From positions 2,170,001 to 2,234,000 of the forward strand of contig OZ252031.1 in NCBI GenBank assembly GCA_965247775.1: 64,000 nucleotides of DNA. Reading direction: 5' to 3'. Below, piece by piece: positions 25,692 to 34,343 of the stretch. Both the position numbers and the translations under genes were made by a program. This stretch comes from G965247775 sp965247775. Lineage in GTDB: Bacteria > Chloroflexota > Dehalococcoidia > Bin125. The notes beneath the pieces are model-generated. The model saw nothing but the letters and a program-made list of their open reading frames with translations, was not told where the DNA came from and made no database searches. Position 1 is the stretch's first letter, and each line of letters starts with the position of its first letter.

Positions 25692-27341
25692 GTGCCGGCT
25701 CCGCTCGGGCTGAGCGTGGTGATCGTGGCGGCGGTCGTGGTCGCGGCGTGTGGCGGCGGGGAGAGGCTGCGCCCGGACGCGGCGCCCAGGAGCGCTCCGG
25801 AGCCGGCGGTGGAGGCGGGCGGCCAAGCGGAGTCGCGTCGGGTGGTGCGGGCGACGGCGCTGCAGGAGAGCGCCGTGTCCCTGGAGCCCGCCGCTGCGCC
25901 CGACGAGGACGGCGTCACCCGCGTGGCGGTCGCTGCGGAGGTCGCTGCGGCCGAAGGCGTCGCGCGCGCGCCGGGGGAGGTGGCGGCGGCGGACCCGCCC
26001 TCGATTCCCAGCGAGGCGCCTCCGGTCGCCGGGGAGGCGACGACGAGCGTCGTCACGGGCGACGTCGAGGCGGTAGAGAGCGTGGAGCCCCAGCCCGTCC
26101 GGTTGCGCGTGGTAGCGGCGCCCATCGCGGGCGGGGCGCCCCAGCCGGTGATCGGGGCACGCGCGCATGCGAGTGCGGGAACGCCGGCCGGCGGCACCGA
26201 CGGCGAGGACGGTGCGGCTGGCGGTATGCAGGTGGTGCGCAGCGACGCGGAAGGGGTCGTGGTCCTGCCGGCGGGGGTAGAGCGGGTCCACGTTGTGGCG
26301 GCCGGGTACTGGCCGCTGCGCGATCAGCCCATCGCCGGGGGGGTGGTGGAGCTGCGGCCGATCGACGTGCGCGCGGTCCACCTCCCGTACGAGCAGTTGT
26401 GGGAGCCGCGCTCGCTGGAGTGGGCGCTGGAGCTGGCGCGTGGAGGACTGATCACGGCCATCGTGGTGGATATCAAGGAGGAGGGCGGGGCGGTGCTACC
26501 GGCCTTCGCCACCGAGGCGGTGCAGGCGATCGAGGCGACGGTGGACCCGGGCACGGACGTGACGGGGTTCCTGGCGGCGCTGGGGGAGCTGGGGGTCTAC
26601 CGGATCGCGCGGCAGGCGGTGTTCCTGGACACGCGGCTGGGGCGGTCGGACGTGGAGACGGCGATCCTGACGTGGGGCGGCGAACAGTTGATCGACGATC
26701 GGGGGCTGGGCTGGACCACGCCACAGAGCGCGAAGGCGCGGCGCTACAACATCGAGATCGCGCTGGCGGCGGCGGTCACCTTCGAGGAGATCCAGTTCGA
26801 CTACGTGCGCTTCCCGGCGGGGCCGCTGTGGGTGCACGAGGAGACGACGGGGGCGGAGCGGTCGGCGGCGGTGGCGTTGTTCGTGCAGGAGGCGAGCGCG
26901 GCGCTGCACGCGGTGGGAGCGGCGGTGTCGGTGGACACGTTCGGAGAGACGGCCGTGATCACGGCGGAGGATTCGATCGGGCAGGTGTTGGAGGCGCTGA
27001 CGCCGTACGTGGACTACTACTCGCCGATGGTGTATCCGAGCACGTGGGGTGTGGGGTGGTTCGGGCTGGAATATCCGGCGGCGGATCCGTTCACGGTGGT
27101 GTCGCTGAGCGTACGACGAGCGCTGGAGCGGATCGCGGCGGCAGGGCTGACGGGGGTGGCGGTGCGGCCCTGGCTGCAGGACTACCGGGACTACGGGCCG
27201 CGGCAGATCTCGTACGGGTACGCGGAGGTGCTGGCGCAGATTCAGGCGTCGATGGAGGCGGGCGGGCTGGGCTTCATGCTATGGGATCCGACGCTGCGGT
27301 ACCGGGAGGACGTGCTGGGGCTGTTCGCGGGGGCGGACTGA
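25692..27341 (+). CDS. lipoprotein with putative glycoside hydrolase domain (DUF4015/GH13-like)
   Basis: 549 residues from a GTG at 25692. Residues 1-20 are a lipoprotein signal with lipobox AAC. An acidic, low-complexity linker (about 25-170) precedes a domain of about 350 residues with HLPYEQLWEPRSLEWALE, ITAIVVDIKEEGG, RQAVFLDTRL, FEEIQFDYVRFP, VSVDTFGETA, and YYSPMVYPSTW, VRPWLQDYRDY. These are the TIM-barrel motifs of the putative glycosyl hydrolase family PF13200, with acidic residues at strand ends (IQFDYVRFP). Surface-anchored; polysaccharide target unknown. A 51-bp region near 26150-26200 encodes a small carboxypeptidase-regulatory-like segment. Confidence 0.85.
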   Translation: MPAPLGLSVVIVAAVVVAACGGGERLRPDAAPRSAPEPAVEAGGQAESRRVVRATALQESAVSLEPAAAPDEDGVTRVAVAAEVAAAEGVARAPGEVAAADPPSIPSEAPPVAGEATTSVVTGDVEAVESVEPQPVRLRVVAAPIAGGAPQPVIGARAHASAGTPAGGTDGEDGAAGGMQVVRSDAEGVVVLPAGVERVHVVAAGYWPLRDQPIAGGVVELRPIDVRAVHLPYEQLWEPRSLEWALELARGGLITAIVVDIKEEGGAVLPAFATEAVQAIEATVDPGTDVTGFLAALGELGVYRIARQAVFLDTRLGRSDVETAILTWGGEQLIDDRGLGWTTPQSAKARRYNIEIALAAAVTFEEIQFDYVRFPAGPLWVHEETTGAERSAAVALFVQEASAALHAVGAAVSVDTFGETAVITAEDSIGQVLEALTPYVDYYSPMVYPSTWGVGWFGLEYPAADPFTVVSLSVRRALERIAAAGLTGVAVRPWLQDYRDYGPRQISYGYAEVLAQIQASMEAGGLGFMLWDPTLRYREDVLGLFAGAD

Positions 27342-27414
27342 GGAATAAGGCGCTGGGGTGGACGGGGAGTTGCCCCGCAGGAGTGATGCGCCCGGTCCCA
27401 CTCCCTGCGGCCCG

Positions 27415-28190
27415 TCAGGCGCCCGGCGCGCCGGCGCCGGCGCGAGCCGCCGCGCGCTCGATGGCGGCGCGGAGGCGGGGCCAGAGCGGAGGCGGCATCT
27501 CATGGCCCATGCCGGGGACCACCTCCAGCTCCGTGTCGGGAATATTGGCGGCGACGGTTTGGGCGTGGGGGCGGGCGAAGATGGGGTCCGCGTCGCCGTG
27601 GATGACGACCGTCGGGGCGGCGATGCGCGCCTCGGCGTGGTGCAGGCCAGGAGCGATGGCGGTGAGCTGGCGGCCGAGGCCGGCGGGGTGGTAGGCGCGG
27701 TCATCGGGGTGCTCGCCGCAGGCGCGGGTGAGGTCCTCATCGAAGGGGACGGCGGAGCCGCTGTCGGAGCGCCAGGCCGAGACGCAGGCGTCGGCGGCGG
27801 CGTCGCGCTCCAGGTGGTCGGTCTTGGTGCGCATGTTGGCGGCGGCGCGCTCGCCCAGTGGGGGCACGGCGGGCCCGCCCGGCACGGGGAAGTCGCCGGT
27901 CATGACGGCGGTGAGCGGGAGGCAGCGCTGGGGGTGGCGCACGGCGAACCAGCGGCCGATCATGCCGCCGAGGGAGGCGCCGACGCTGTGCGCCATCCCG
28001 ACGTGGAGGTGGCGGAGGAGGGCGGCGACGTCGTCGGCCATGTGGCCACCGTGTAGGCGACCGAGGGCCTGTCGCCGCGGGCTCAGGCGTCAACGTGGGC
28101 GGCAATGTCTGGCGTACCGCGCTCGTCGAAGGACTGGGAGAGGCTGATATCACGGTTGTCGAGGGTGATCCGGCGGGTGGCGGCCTGCAT
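27415..28190 (-). pseudogene. alpha/beta hydrolase gene, truncated and interrupted
   Basis: The last 208 codons (from ATG 28041) give a good hydrolase C-terminal part: MADDVAALLRHLHVG, nucleophile VGASLGGM, VVIHGDADPIFARP and GMGHEMP. The upstream family sequence is present but broken: LDNRDISLSQSFDERGTPD, then TGA at 28083-28085, then ARGDRPSVAYTV, and a one-base loss just before 28041. The strand with the oxyanion hole is missing because the nitroreductase 3' end begins at 28213. I call it a pseudogene. A shortened protein from 28041 would lack an oxyanion strand. Confidence 0.75.
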
Positions 28191-28212
28191 GTGGACCTTC
28201 CCGGAGCGGCGC

Positions 28213-28983
28213 TCAGTCACCGGCCGCGCGGGCAGCCGCGTCAGGCTCGGCTGGGGGCTCGGCTGGGGGCTCGGCTGGCGGGCTCGCCGGGGCGTCGATC
28301 CACTTGGCGCCCCAGCCGTCGTCGGGCTGGGCGAGGGCGTAGTCCCAGTCGCGGCCGAAGCGCTGCCAGTAGACGACCTTCTTGACGGGCTTGCGGCGGA
28401 CGGGGCCGGGACGGTCATGGGGGTAGCCGAGGGGGACGAGGCAGTACACGACGTTGCTCTTGGGGATGCCGAGGGCCTCGGTCAGTTCGTGGGCGTGGGA
28501 GAGGGGGAGGTTGAAGATGGAGGCGCCGAGCCCGAGGGCGCGCGCGGCGAGGAGGAGGTTCTGGACGGCGGGGAAGGCGCTGCCGCCGGGGGTGGCGTGG
28601 CGCCCGCGCAGGCCGCAGACGACGACGATGGCGGGGACCTGGGCCAGATGGCGGCTGAGGTGGTCGACGCTTTTGAGGGCGAGGCGCCAGCTGCGGGGAA
28701 GGTCGTCCATCAATTCGGGACGCTCGACGTATTGCGGCTGGTAGCGCTGCCAGCCAGCGCGGGCCCAGTCCTGCAGGCGCTGCTTGAGGATGGGGTCTGT
28801 GACGACGACGAAGCGCCAGTCCTGAGCGTTTTGCCCGGAGGGGGCGCGGATCGCGGCGTCGAGGATCTGGAAGAGGACGTCGTTGGGGATGGGGTCGGGG
28901 CGGAGGCGGCGCAGGGCTCGGGTGGTGTAGAGGGCCTGGAAGAGGCCGATGTCGTCGTTGGGGGGTGGGGGGGAATCTGGCAC
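28213..28983 (-). CDS. nitroreductase family protein
   Basis: 256 residues from a GTG at 28983 with AGGAG upstream. Nitroreductase signs: FQALYTTRALRRLRPDPIP (FMN-phosphate arginines), ILDAAIRAPSGQNAQDWRFVVV, AFPAVQNLLLAARALGLGASIF, and the C-terminal LGYPHDRPGPVRRKPVKKVVYW. FMN-dependent NAD(P)H oxidoreductase, probably a homodimer. The C-terminus ends with a PPAE repeat encoded by four near-identical 12-bp units (about 28240-28285), recent slippage by appearance. Substrate unknown. Confidence 0.88.
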   Translation of the reverse strand: MPDSPPPPNDDIGLFQALYTTRALRRLRPDPIPNDVLFQILDAAIRAPSGQNAQDWRFVVVTDPILKQRLQDWARAGWQRYQPQYVERPELMDDLPRSWRLALKSVDHLSRHLAQVPAIVVVCGLRGRHATPGGSAFPAVQNLLLAARALGLGASIFNLPLSHAHELTEALGIPKSNVVYCLVPLGYPHDRPGPVRRKPVKKVVYWQRFGRDWDYALAQPDDGWGAKWIDAPASPPAEPPAEPPAEPDAAARAAGD

Positions 28984-29069
28984 GGGCGCTCCTGGTGGGG
29001 GAGGATAGCCGCCCGCCAGGACGACTAGCATGCCGGCGGCGCGCGGCGGCGCGCAGGAGGGAAGGCCCA

Positions 29070-29223
29070 ATGGCCGAGCCAGCGTACGAGTTCATCCTCT
29101 ACGAAACCGAGGACCGCATCGCGCGGATCCGGCTGAACCGGCCGGAGAAGCGCAACGCGCTGAACCTGGGCATTCGGGGGGAGATCGTGGGGGCGCTACG
29201 GCGGGCGGAGCGGGACGACACGG
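29070..29223 (+). pseudogene. 5' part of a split enoyl-CoA hydratase (crotonase) gene
   Basis: ATG 29070 after CAGGAGGGAAGG. The 51 codons read MAEPAYEFILYETEDRIARI, RLNRPEKRNALNLG, GEIVGALRRAERDDTV: the N-terminus of a crotonase (RLNRPEKRNAL is the family motif). The similarity stops at DDTV; the frame runs on to 29338 as unrelated sequence. The missing rest of the same gene is found at 31690-32362, beyond a methyltransferase/HNH/membrane-protein segment. Confidence 0.85.
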
Positions 29224-29358
29224 TCTCCCGCCCGGCTGGGATGAGTGACGCCGCGCCGGCACGGCAAGCGCCCCTCTCCGTTGTCCCGGCCCTCCCAGCG
29301 GGAACCCGCCCGCCGGACCCGCTCGCCCGCCCCTGGTAGCCTGCCGGGGGAGGATCGC

Positions 29359-30474
29359 ATGCCGCCCAACTGGGTCAACCGGACGCTCTGGACGGGCGAC
29401 AACCTCGACATCCTTCGGGGAATGAACAGCGAGTGCGTCGACCTCATCTACCTCGACCCGCCGTTCAACTCGAACCGGGACTACGAGGCGCCGATTGGCT
29501 CGAAGGCAGCAGGCGCCGCGTTCAAGGACACCTGGACGCTCTCCGATCTCGACGTGGCCTGGATGGGTTTGATCGCCGATGAACAGCCCGCGATCGCGTA
29601 CCTGCTCGACTCAGCCGGCCGGACGCATTCGAAGGGGATGCAGTCCTACCTCACGATGATGGCCGTGCGGCTGCTGGAAATGCATCGGCTCCTCACACCG
29701 GTCGGCAGTCTCTACCTTCACTGTGATCCGACAGCTGATGCCTATCTGCGGATGCTGCTGGACGCGATCTTCGGGAGACAGCAGTTTCGGAATGAGATCA
29801 TATGGGAGCGGACACTACCCAAGGGACTCATGACGCGAAGGCTTCCCACCAGCCATGACGTGTTGCTCTCATATCAGAAGTCCGACGCCGCAACATGGAA
29901 CATGGATGCTGTCTTCCTCCCGTATGACGAAAGCCGGTTGGATGAGAAGACGAAAAAGCAGTACTCGCGGCGCGATGCTGATGGCCGGCGTTATCAACTA
30001 ACCAGTCTCCTCAACCCGAACAGCGACCGGCCAAATCTCACCTATGAGTTTCTCGGAGTTACCAAGGTGTGGCGCTGGACGAAAGAGCGGATGCAAGCGG
30101 CCTACGATCGCGGACTGGTTGTCCAGCCCGGCCCAGGCAAGACCGCCAGGTACAAGCGGTATCTGGATGAGCAGCGCGGTCGGCCCTTGAGTGACGTGTG
30201 GACGGACATCCCACCCGTGAGTGGGACCGAGCGCATCGACTACCCAACGCAGAAGCCGCTCGCCCTGCTGGAGCGGATCATCGAGACTTCGACCAACGAA
30301 GGAGACATGGTGCTGGACCCCTTCTGCGGCTGCGCGACCGCCTGCGTCGCCGCTGAGCGGCTAGGCCGGCAGTGGATGGGCGTCGACATCTCCCCGAAGG
30401 CCGTCGAACTCGTGACGTACCGCCTCAGCCGGCAGGAGTCGCGCGGTAAGGATCGGACTTCAGAGCCAGGATGA
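29359..30474 (+). CDS. site-specific DNA methyltransferase (beta class, N4C/N6A)
   Basis: 371 residues from ATG 29359 after GGGGGAGGATCGC. Motif IV DPPF (33-36, in LIYLDPPFNSNRDY) comes before motif I (DPFCGCAT, 320-327), the order of beta-class N6-adenine/N4-cytosine methyltransferases. Between them are the target-recognition region and YPTQKPLALLERII. It methylates an exocyclic amino group of A or C in DNA; recognition site unknown. In many relatives the same chain continues into an HNH nuclease. Here the methyltransferase stops at 30472-30474 and the HNH frame starts one base later in a different frame. Confidence 0.9.
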   Translation: MPPNWVNRTLWTGDNLDILRGMNSECVDLIYLDPPFNSNRDYEAPIGSKAAGAAFKDTWTLSDLDVAWMGLIADEQPAIAYLLDSAGRTHSKGMQSYLTMMAVRLLEMHRLLTPVGSLYLHCDPTADAYLRMLLDAIFGRQQFRNEIIWERTLPKGLMTRRLPTSHDVLLSYQKSDAATWNMDAVFLPYDESRLDEKTKKQYSRRDADGRRYQLTSLLNPNSDRPNLTYEFLGVTKVWRWTKERMQAAYDRGLVVQPGPGKTARYKRYLDEQRGRPLSDVWTDIPPVSGTERIDYPTQKPLALLERIIETSTNEGDMVLDPFCGCATACVAAERLGRQWMGVDISPKAVELVTYRLSRQESRGKDRTSEPG

Positions 30475-30475
30475 G

Positions 30476-30781
30476 GTGATCGCGCTCCAGGCATCGCGCA
30501 TCACCGCCCGCACCGATATTCCCCACCGCACGGATATCGACGCGCCGAGGAACTACCGTCAGAACAAGCACGTGCTCTACGGCCAGCAAGAGGGGCGCTG
30601 CGGCGGTTGCCGGACGCACTTCGAGTTCCGCCATTTCGAGGTGGACCACAAACTCCCCCGCTCGAAGGCCGGCGGGGACCACATCGAGAACCTCCAACTC
30701 CTCTGCGCGAGCTGCAACCGCATCAAGGGCGATCGGCCGCAGGAGTACCTCGTCGCGCGGCTGGCGGAGCTGGCGAGATAG
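30476..30781 (+). CDS. HNH endonuclease
   Basis: 101 residues from GTG 30476. The zinc ribbon/HNH site is complete: Cys42-x2-Cys45, then VDH with His58, LPRSKAGGDHIENLQLLC with Asn72, and Cys77-x2-Cys80, followed by NRIKGD. The upstream RTDIPHRTDI segment is usually the linker joining a beta-class methyltransferase to its HNH domain, so the gene was probably one with its neighbour; the HNH frame is open for at least 25 codons upstream, overlapping the methyltransferase end. Either two coupled proteins, a simple frameshift, or a programmed shift. Likely DNA nicking or cleavage activity. Confidence 0.85.
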   Translation: MIALQASRITARTDIPHRTDIDAPRNYRQNKHVLYGQQEGRCGGCRTHFEFRHFEVDHKLPRSKAGGDHIENLQLLCASCNRIKGDRPQEYLVARLAELAR

Positions 30782-30824
30782 GGCACCCGCGTGCCGGCTG
30801 CCTCGCCGCCAACAAGGATAGACG

Positions 30825-31589
30825 ATGTCAGAAGTAACACTAGTTTGGGAAGGCGCACTCGAACCCACTGGGACATTGTTCCGTGACGACTTAGAAGAGG
30901 TTGAGGAACTCTTCACGTCAGAGAAGGCTGAGGTCGAGTGGTCACTTCAGGGTCGACGTGAACTCGGGTCGGCGAAGGTAACTGCTAGTACGATCGATGA
31001 AATAGCTGGGCTTCGAAATCAGATTCTCGACCCGGAAAGCTTGGAACTGGAAGTCCGAGAGGGTGATTGGTCACGAGACGAATGGTTCAAAGCCAACATT
31101 CACGTAGTCAGAGAATCGCAACGGTATAACGAAGGCTCTTGGAGGGCTTCGATCTCTGGGACCGAAGGATACCGTGATCGTTACGAGAATGGTGTTCGCG
31201 GAATAGCGGACATATTCGGGCAGGCATCGCAAACCACCTGGGCGAGACAGCACAACAAGGTTCGTTCAGTAGTGAGTGAAGCACCAATCCTCCTGGCGAT
31301 CGGTATTGTCGCTATGTGGTACGTACTTTTCGCTACTTTCCGGGTCGACTGGCGTATCGGCACAACGATCGCCGTAGGATACCTTATTGTCCTCGCAGGA
31401 AGTTATGTACTAAAGCGTCGAATTGATTCCAACGCGTCGTGGGAACTACCACCCTTCGATCTGCGGAACACTCGCTCACAAGTGCGACCGGCCACCCCGC
31501 CTGGGGTTCTGAGCAGAGACATTCTGATCGCTGCAGTAGTCCTGCTCATCGGGCTGATCGTGAGTGTTGGCCTCACCTGGATCGATTAA
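30825..31589 (+). CDS. membrane protein of unknown function in the inserted module
   Basis: 254 residues from ATG 30825 with AAGGA upstream. The first 150 residues are soluble, acidic and beta/alpha-like. Three hydrophobic segments follow at about 152-172, 178-196 and 231-251, so the N-terminal domain is probably anchored to the membrane, with the second and third segments separated by a 30-residue loop. Base composition is clearly more AT-rich than in any other gene here, a sign of transfer. I recognise no family. As the third gene of a methyltransferase-HNH unit it could be a membrane effector; this is inference. Confidence 0.75.
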   Translation: MSEVTLVWEGALEPTGTLFRDDLEEVEELFTSEKAEVEWSLQGRRELGSAKVTASTIDEIAGLRNQILDPESLELEVREGDWSRDEWFKANIHVVRESQRYNEGSWRASISGTEGYRDRYENGVRGIADIFGQASQTTWARQHNKVRSVVSEAPILLAIGIVAMWYVLFATFRVDWRIGTTIAVGYLIVLAGSYVLKRRIDSNASWELPPFDLRNTRSQVRPATPPGVLSRDILIAAVVLLIGLIVSVGLTWID

Positions 31590-31689
31590 CGTCCATGCTC
31601 CGGTCTCCTCGCTTCCCGGCTCCCCCACTCCACCGCAGCACCGGACGACGCGCGGCCCTGGTCTCGTCCAGGCGGCCGATGGGGGCGCT

Positions 31690-32362
31690 CCAGGGGGCGC
31701 CGTGCAGCGTCTCCGGGTCGCGGGCGGCCTTCTCGTCGGGGTACGATCTCACGCTGGACGATCCGCGGGCGCGGGCGCCCGAGGGGGGCTTCGTGTCGGA
31801 GGCGCTGTTCGACGGCTGGTGGGATCAGTGGGCGGAGAAGATCGTGCGGGACTGGCTGACGATCTGGGACCTGCTGAAACCGGTCGTCGCGCAGGTGCAC
31901 GGGTACTGCCTGGCGGGGGGCACGGAGCTGATGTCGATGTGCGACATCGCTTTCGTGGCGGACGACGCGGTGATCGGGTACCCGCCGATGCGGGCGATGA
32001 CGACGCCGGACACGCTCTACCACCCGTGGAAGCTGTCGATGGCGTGGGCGAAGTACCTGCAGCTGAGCGGAAACTCGATCACGGGCAAGCAGGCGGCGGA
32101 GATCGGCTGGGTGGTGAAGAGCTTCCCGGCGGAGCGGCTTGAGGAGGAGACGCTGCGGGAGGTGCGGGCGCTGGCGACGATTGAGCCGGACATGCTGGCG
32201 GCGAACAAGCGGTCACTGAACCAGGCCTACGAGATCCAGGGCTTCCGCACGCACCTGGGGCTGAGCGCGCAGTGGCACGCGCTGAGCGGCCGGTTCCGGC
32301 CCAACGCAGGGGAGTTCACGCGGATCACGAACGAGCAGGGGCTGAAGGCAGCGATCGCCTAG
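31690..32362 (+). pseudogene. 3' part of a split enoyl-CoA hydratase (crotonase) gene
   Basis: About 224 codons in the crotonase frame, starting near SRAAFSSGYDLTLDDP (oxyanion-hole region), then KPVVAQVHGYCLAGGTELMS (second oxyanion strand, GGTEL), MCDIAFVADDAVIGYPPMRAM, ITGKQAAEIGWVVKSFPAERL and a normal C-terminus to the TAG at 32360-32362. With the piece at 29070-29223 it completes a typical protein of about 275 residues, minus about a dozen residues at the junction. No start codon or ribosome binding site of its own is obvious, so it is probably silent. Confidence 0.85.
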
Positions 32363-32455
32363 CGGGACGCGGCCTTCCGCGATCTGGACCCGCCGCGCCC
32401 ATCGGGGGGCTAAGGCGGGGGCGCTATTCTCGGCCGAGGGCGAAGGGAGCCAGCC

Positions 32456-34069
32456 GTGACGACACCGACGGCGCGGCGCAGCATCTGGGCCTGGGGGACG
32501 GAGGCGGACGAGCCGTCCAACGCGGAGCGGCAGGGGGAGGCACGGCGGCTGGCGGAGCAATACGGGATCGCGTCGGAGGCGGCGCCGCTGCCGACACTGG
32601 CGTCGCTGGAGCTGCGGGCGCCGCGGATCGCGCCACCGCAGGCGCTGGCGGCCTTCTGTCACAGCGACGACTACCTGCGCGCATCGCGGACGTACGGGCG
32701 CTCCTTCGTCGATCGGGTGCGGGCGGTGAACGGGGATTTCGCGTCGCCGCCGGACGTGGTGGCGCGGCCGCGCACGGAGGCGGAGGTGGCGTCGGTGCTG
32801 GAGTGGTGCTCGGAGGCGGGGCACGTGGTGATCCCGTTCGGAGGGGGGTCGTCGGTGGTGGGGGGGGTGACCCCGCCGGAGGGGGCGGCCGGGGTGGTGA
32901 CGCTGGACCTGGGGGAGCTGCGGAAGGTGCTGGAGGTGGACACGACGTCGCGGGCGGCGCGGATCCAGGCGGGCGCGTTCGGGCCGGACCTGGAGGCGCA
33001 GCTGAAGCCGCACGGGCTGACGCTGCGGCACTTTCCGCAGTCGTTCGAGCACTCCACCCTGGGGGGCTGGATCGCGACGCGGTCGGGGGGGCACTACGCC
33101 ACGAACCACACGCACATTGACGAGTTCGTGGAGTCGTTGCGGATGCTGACGCCATCGGGGGCCGTGGAGTCGCGGCGGCTGCCGGGGAGCGGGGCGGGGC
33201 CGAGCCCGGACCGGCTGGCGATCGGCAGCGAGGGAATCTTGGGGGTGATCACGGAGGCCTGGATGCGGGTGCAGGCGCGGCCCCGCTACCGGGCCTCGGC
33301 CGGGGTGCGCTACGGGAGCTGGGAGTCGGCCTACGACGGGGTCCGGCAGATCGTGCAGGCGAAGCTCTGGCCGGCGAATCTGCGGGTGCTGGACCCGGTG
33401 GAGGCGCGCAACGCGGCGGGGCTGGATGGGGACACGGCGCTCGTCGTGGTGGGTTTTGAGTCGGCGGAGGTGCCGCAGCGGGCGGCGATGGGGGAGGCGA
33501 TCGCGATCGCGCGGGGAGCAGGGGGGAAGGTGGAGGAGGAGGAGATCCTGATCGACGACGGGCAGGGCACACCGACGGGGCGGGAGGGGGCGGTGGGCGC
33601 GTGGCGGACGTCGTTCATCCGGGCGCCGTACCAGGCGAACCTGCACATCGGTCTGGGGATGGTGACGGAGACGCTGGAGACGTCGATTACGTGGGACCGC
33701 TGGCCGGCCCTCGACGCGGCGATGCGGGAGGCGATGTCGGGGGCGCTGCGGGAGATCTGCGGGAGCGCGGGGGTGCTGAGCTGCCGCTTCACGCATGTGT
33801 ACCCGGACGGGCCGGCGCCGTACTACACGGTGGCGGCGCCGGGGCGGCAGGGGGCGGAGATCGAGCAGTTTTGGGCGATCAAGGAGGCGGGGTCGGCGGC
33901 GCTGATGGCGGCGGGCGGGACGATCACGCATCACCACGCGGTGGGGCGGCTGCACCGGCCCTGGTACGACCAGCAGCGGCCGGAGCTGTTCGCGCAGGCG
34001 CTGCGGGCGGCGAAGCGGACGCTGGACCCGAATGGGGTGCTGAATCCAGGCGTGCTGCTGGACCCCTAA
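32456..34069 (+). CDS. FAD-binding oxidase, alkyldihydroxyacetonephosphate synthase-like
   Basis: 537 residues from GTG 32456. VAO-type FAD domain: PPDVVARPRTEAEVASVLEW, VVIPFGGGSSVVGGVTPP (pyrophosphate loop), EHSTLGGWIATRSGGHYATNH, RLAIGSEGILGVITEAWM. The C-terminal half has the ADPS-type histidine motif ITHHHAVGRLHRPW (about residues 488-500) and ends NPGVLL. Related enzymes exchange the acyl group of acyl-DHAP for a fatty alcohol in ether lipid synthesis, or oxidise 2-hydroxyacids. The HHH motif favours the ADPS group, but the substrate is inferred only. Confidence 0.85.
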   Translation: MTTPTARRSIWAWGTEADEPSNAERQGEARRLAEQYGIASEAAPLPTLASLELRAPRIAPPQALAAFCHSDDYLRASRTYGRSFVDRVRAVNGDFASPPDVVARPRTEAEVASVLEWCSEAGHVVIPFGGGSSVVGGVTPPEGAAGVVTLDLGELRKVLEVDTTSRAARIQAGAFGPDLEAQLKPHGLTLRHFPQSFEHSTLGGWIATRSGGHYATNHTHIDEFVESLRMLTPSGAVESRRLPGSGAGPSPDRLAIGSEGILGVITEAWMRVQARPRYRASAGVRYGSWESAYDGVRQIVQAKLWPANLRVLDPVEARNAAGLDGDTALVVVGFESAEVPQRAAMGEAIAIARGAGGKVEEEEILIDDGQGTPTGREGAVGAWRTSFIRAPYQANLHIGLGMVTETLETSITWDRWPALDAAMREAMSGALREICGSAGVLSCRFTHVYPDGPAPYYTVAAPGRQGAEIEQFWAIKEAGSAALMAAGGTITHHHAVGRLHRPWYDQQRPELFAQALRAAKRTLDPNGVLNPGVLLDP

Positions 34070-34343
34070 GGCCGGAACGTGGGGGTCCCGGGGCGCTTCG
34101 GATCCCGGCGCGGCGCGCGACCGTCGGCGCGTTGGAGGATCCGTGACCGCTGGCACGGCAGCGGGGACGCCACGCTCGTCCTCGGCGACGGGCTATCGCA
34201 ACGGCTGCCAGGCGCACCCTGGCGCGCCACGCATTTGCAAGCGGCCCCCCACCGAGGCTGACTCGCGCGAGCAACGGGACTAGGCTGTCGGGCACCTGCC
34301 GGCGTCGGTCAGGCCCGCCTCCGGCCTGAAACGGAGTTGCCCC

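Larger units (their letters stand above)
29229..31608 (+). mobile_element. inserted segment carrying DNA methyltransferase, HNH nuclease and membrane protein
   Basis: This interval separates the two halves of a crotonase gene and is unlike its surroundings: lower GC, especially at 30825-31590, and ordinary rather than extreme third-position GC. It holds three rightward genes. The 8-mer CGGTCTCC occurs at 29221-29228 and 31601-31608, close to the two breakpoints, and could be a target duplication, but an 8-bp match may be chance and 80-130 bp of unassigned sequence lies before the crotonase 3' half resumes. No transposase or integrase is present. Boundaries are approximate. Confidence 0.5.

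Noticed and set aside
28083..28085. In-frame TGA in the alpha/beta hydrolase as a selenocysteine codon
   Set aside because: A weak hairpin follows, but the position is not a conserved Cys and the gene also has a frameshift and a missing 5' part.
28238..28290. Short tandem repeats as a CRISPR array
   Set aside because: Units are 12 bp without spacers and are in frame within a coding sequence.
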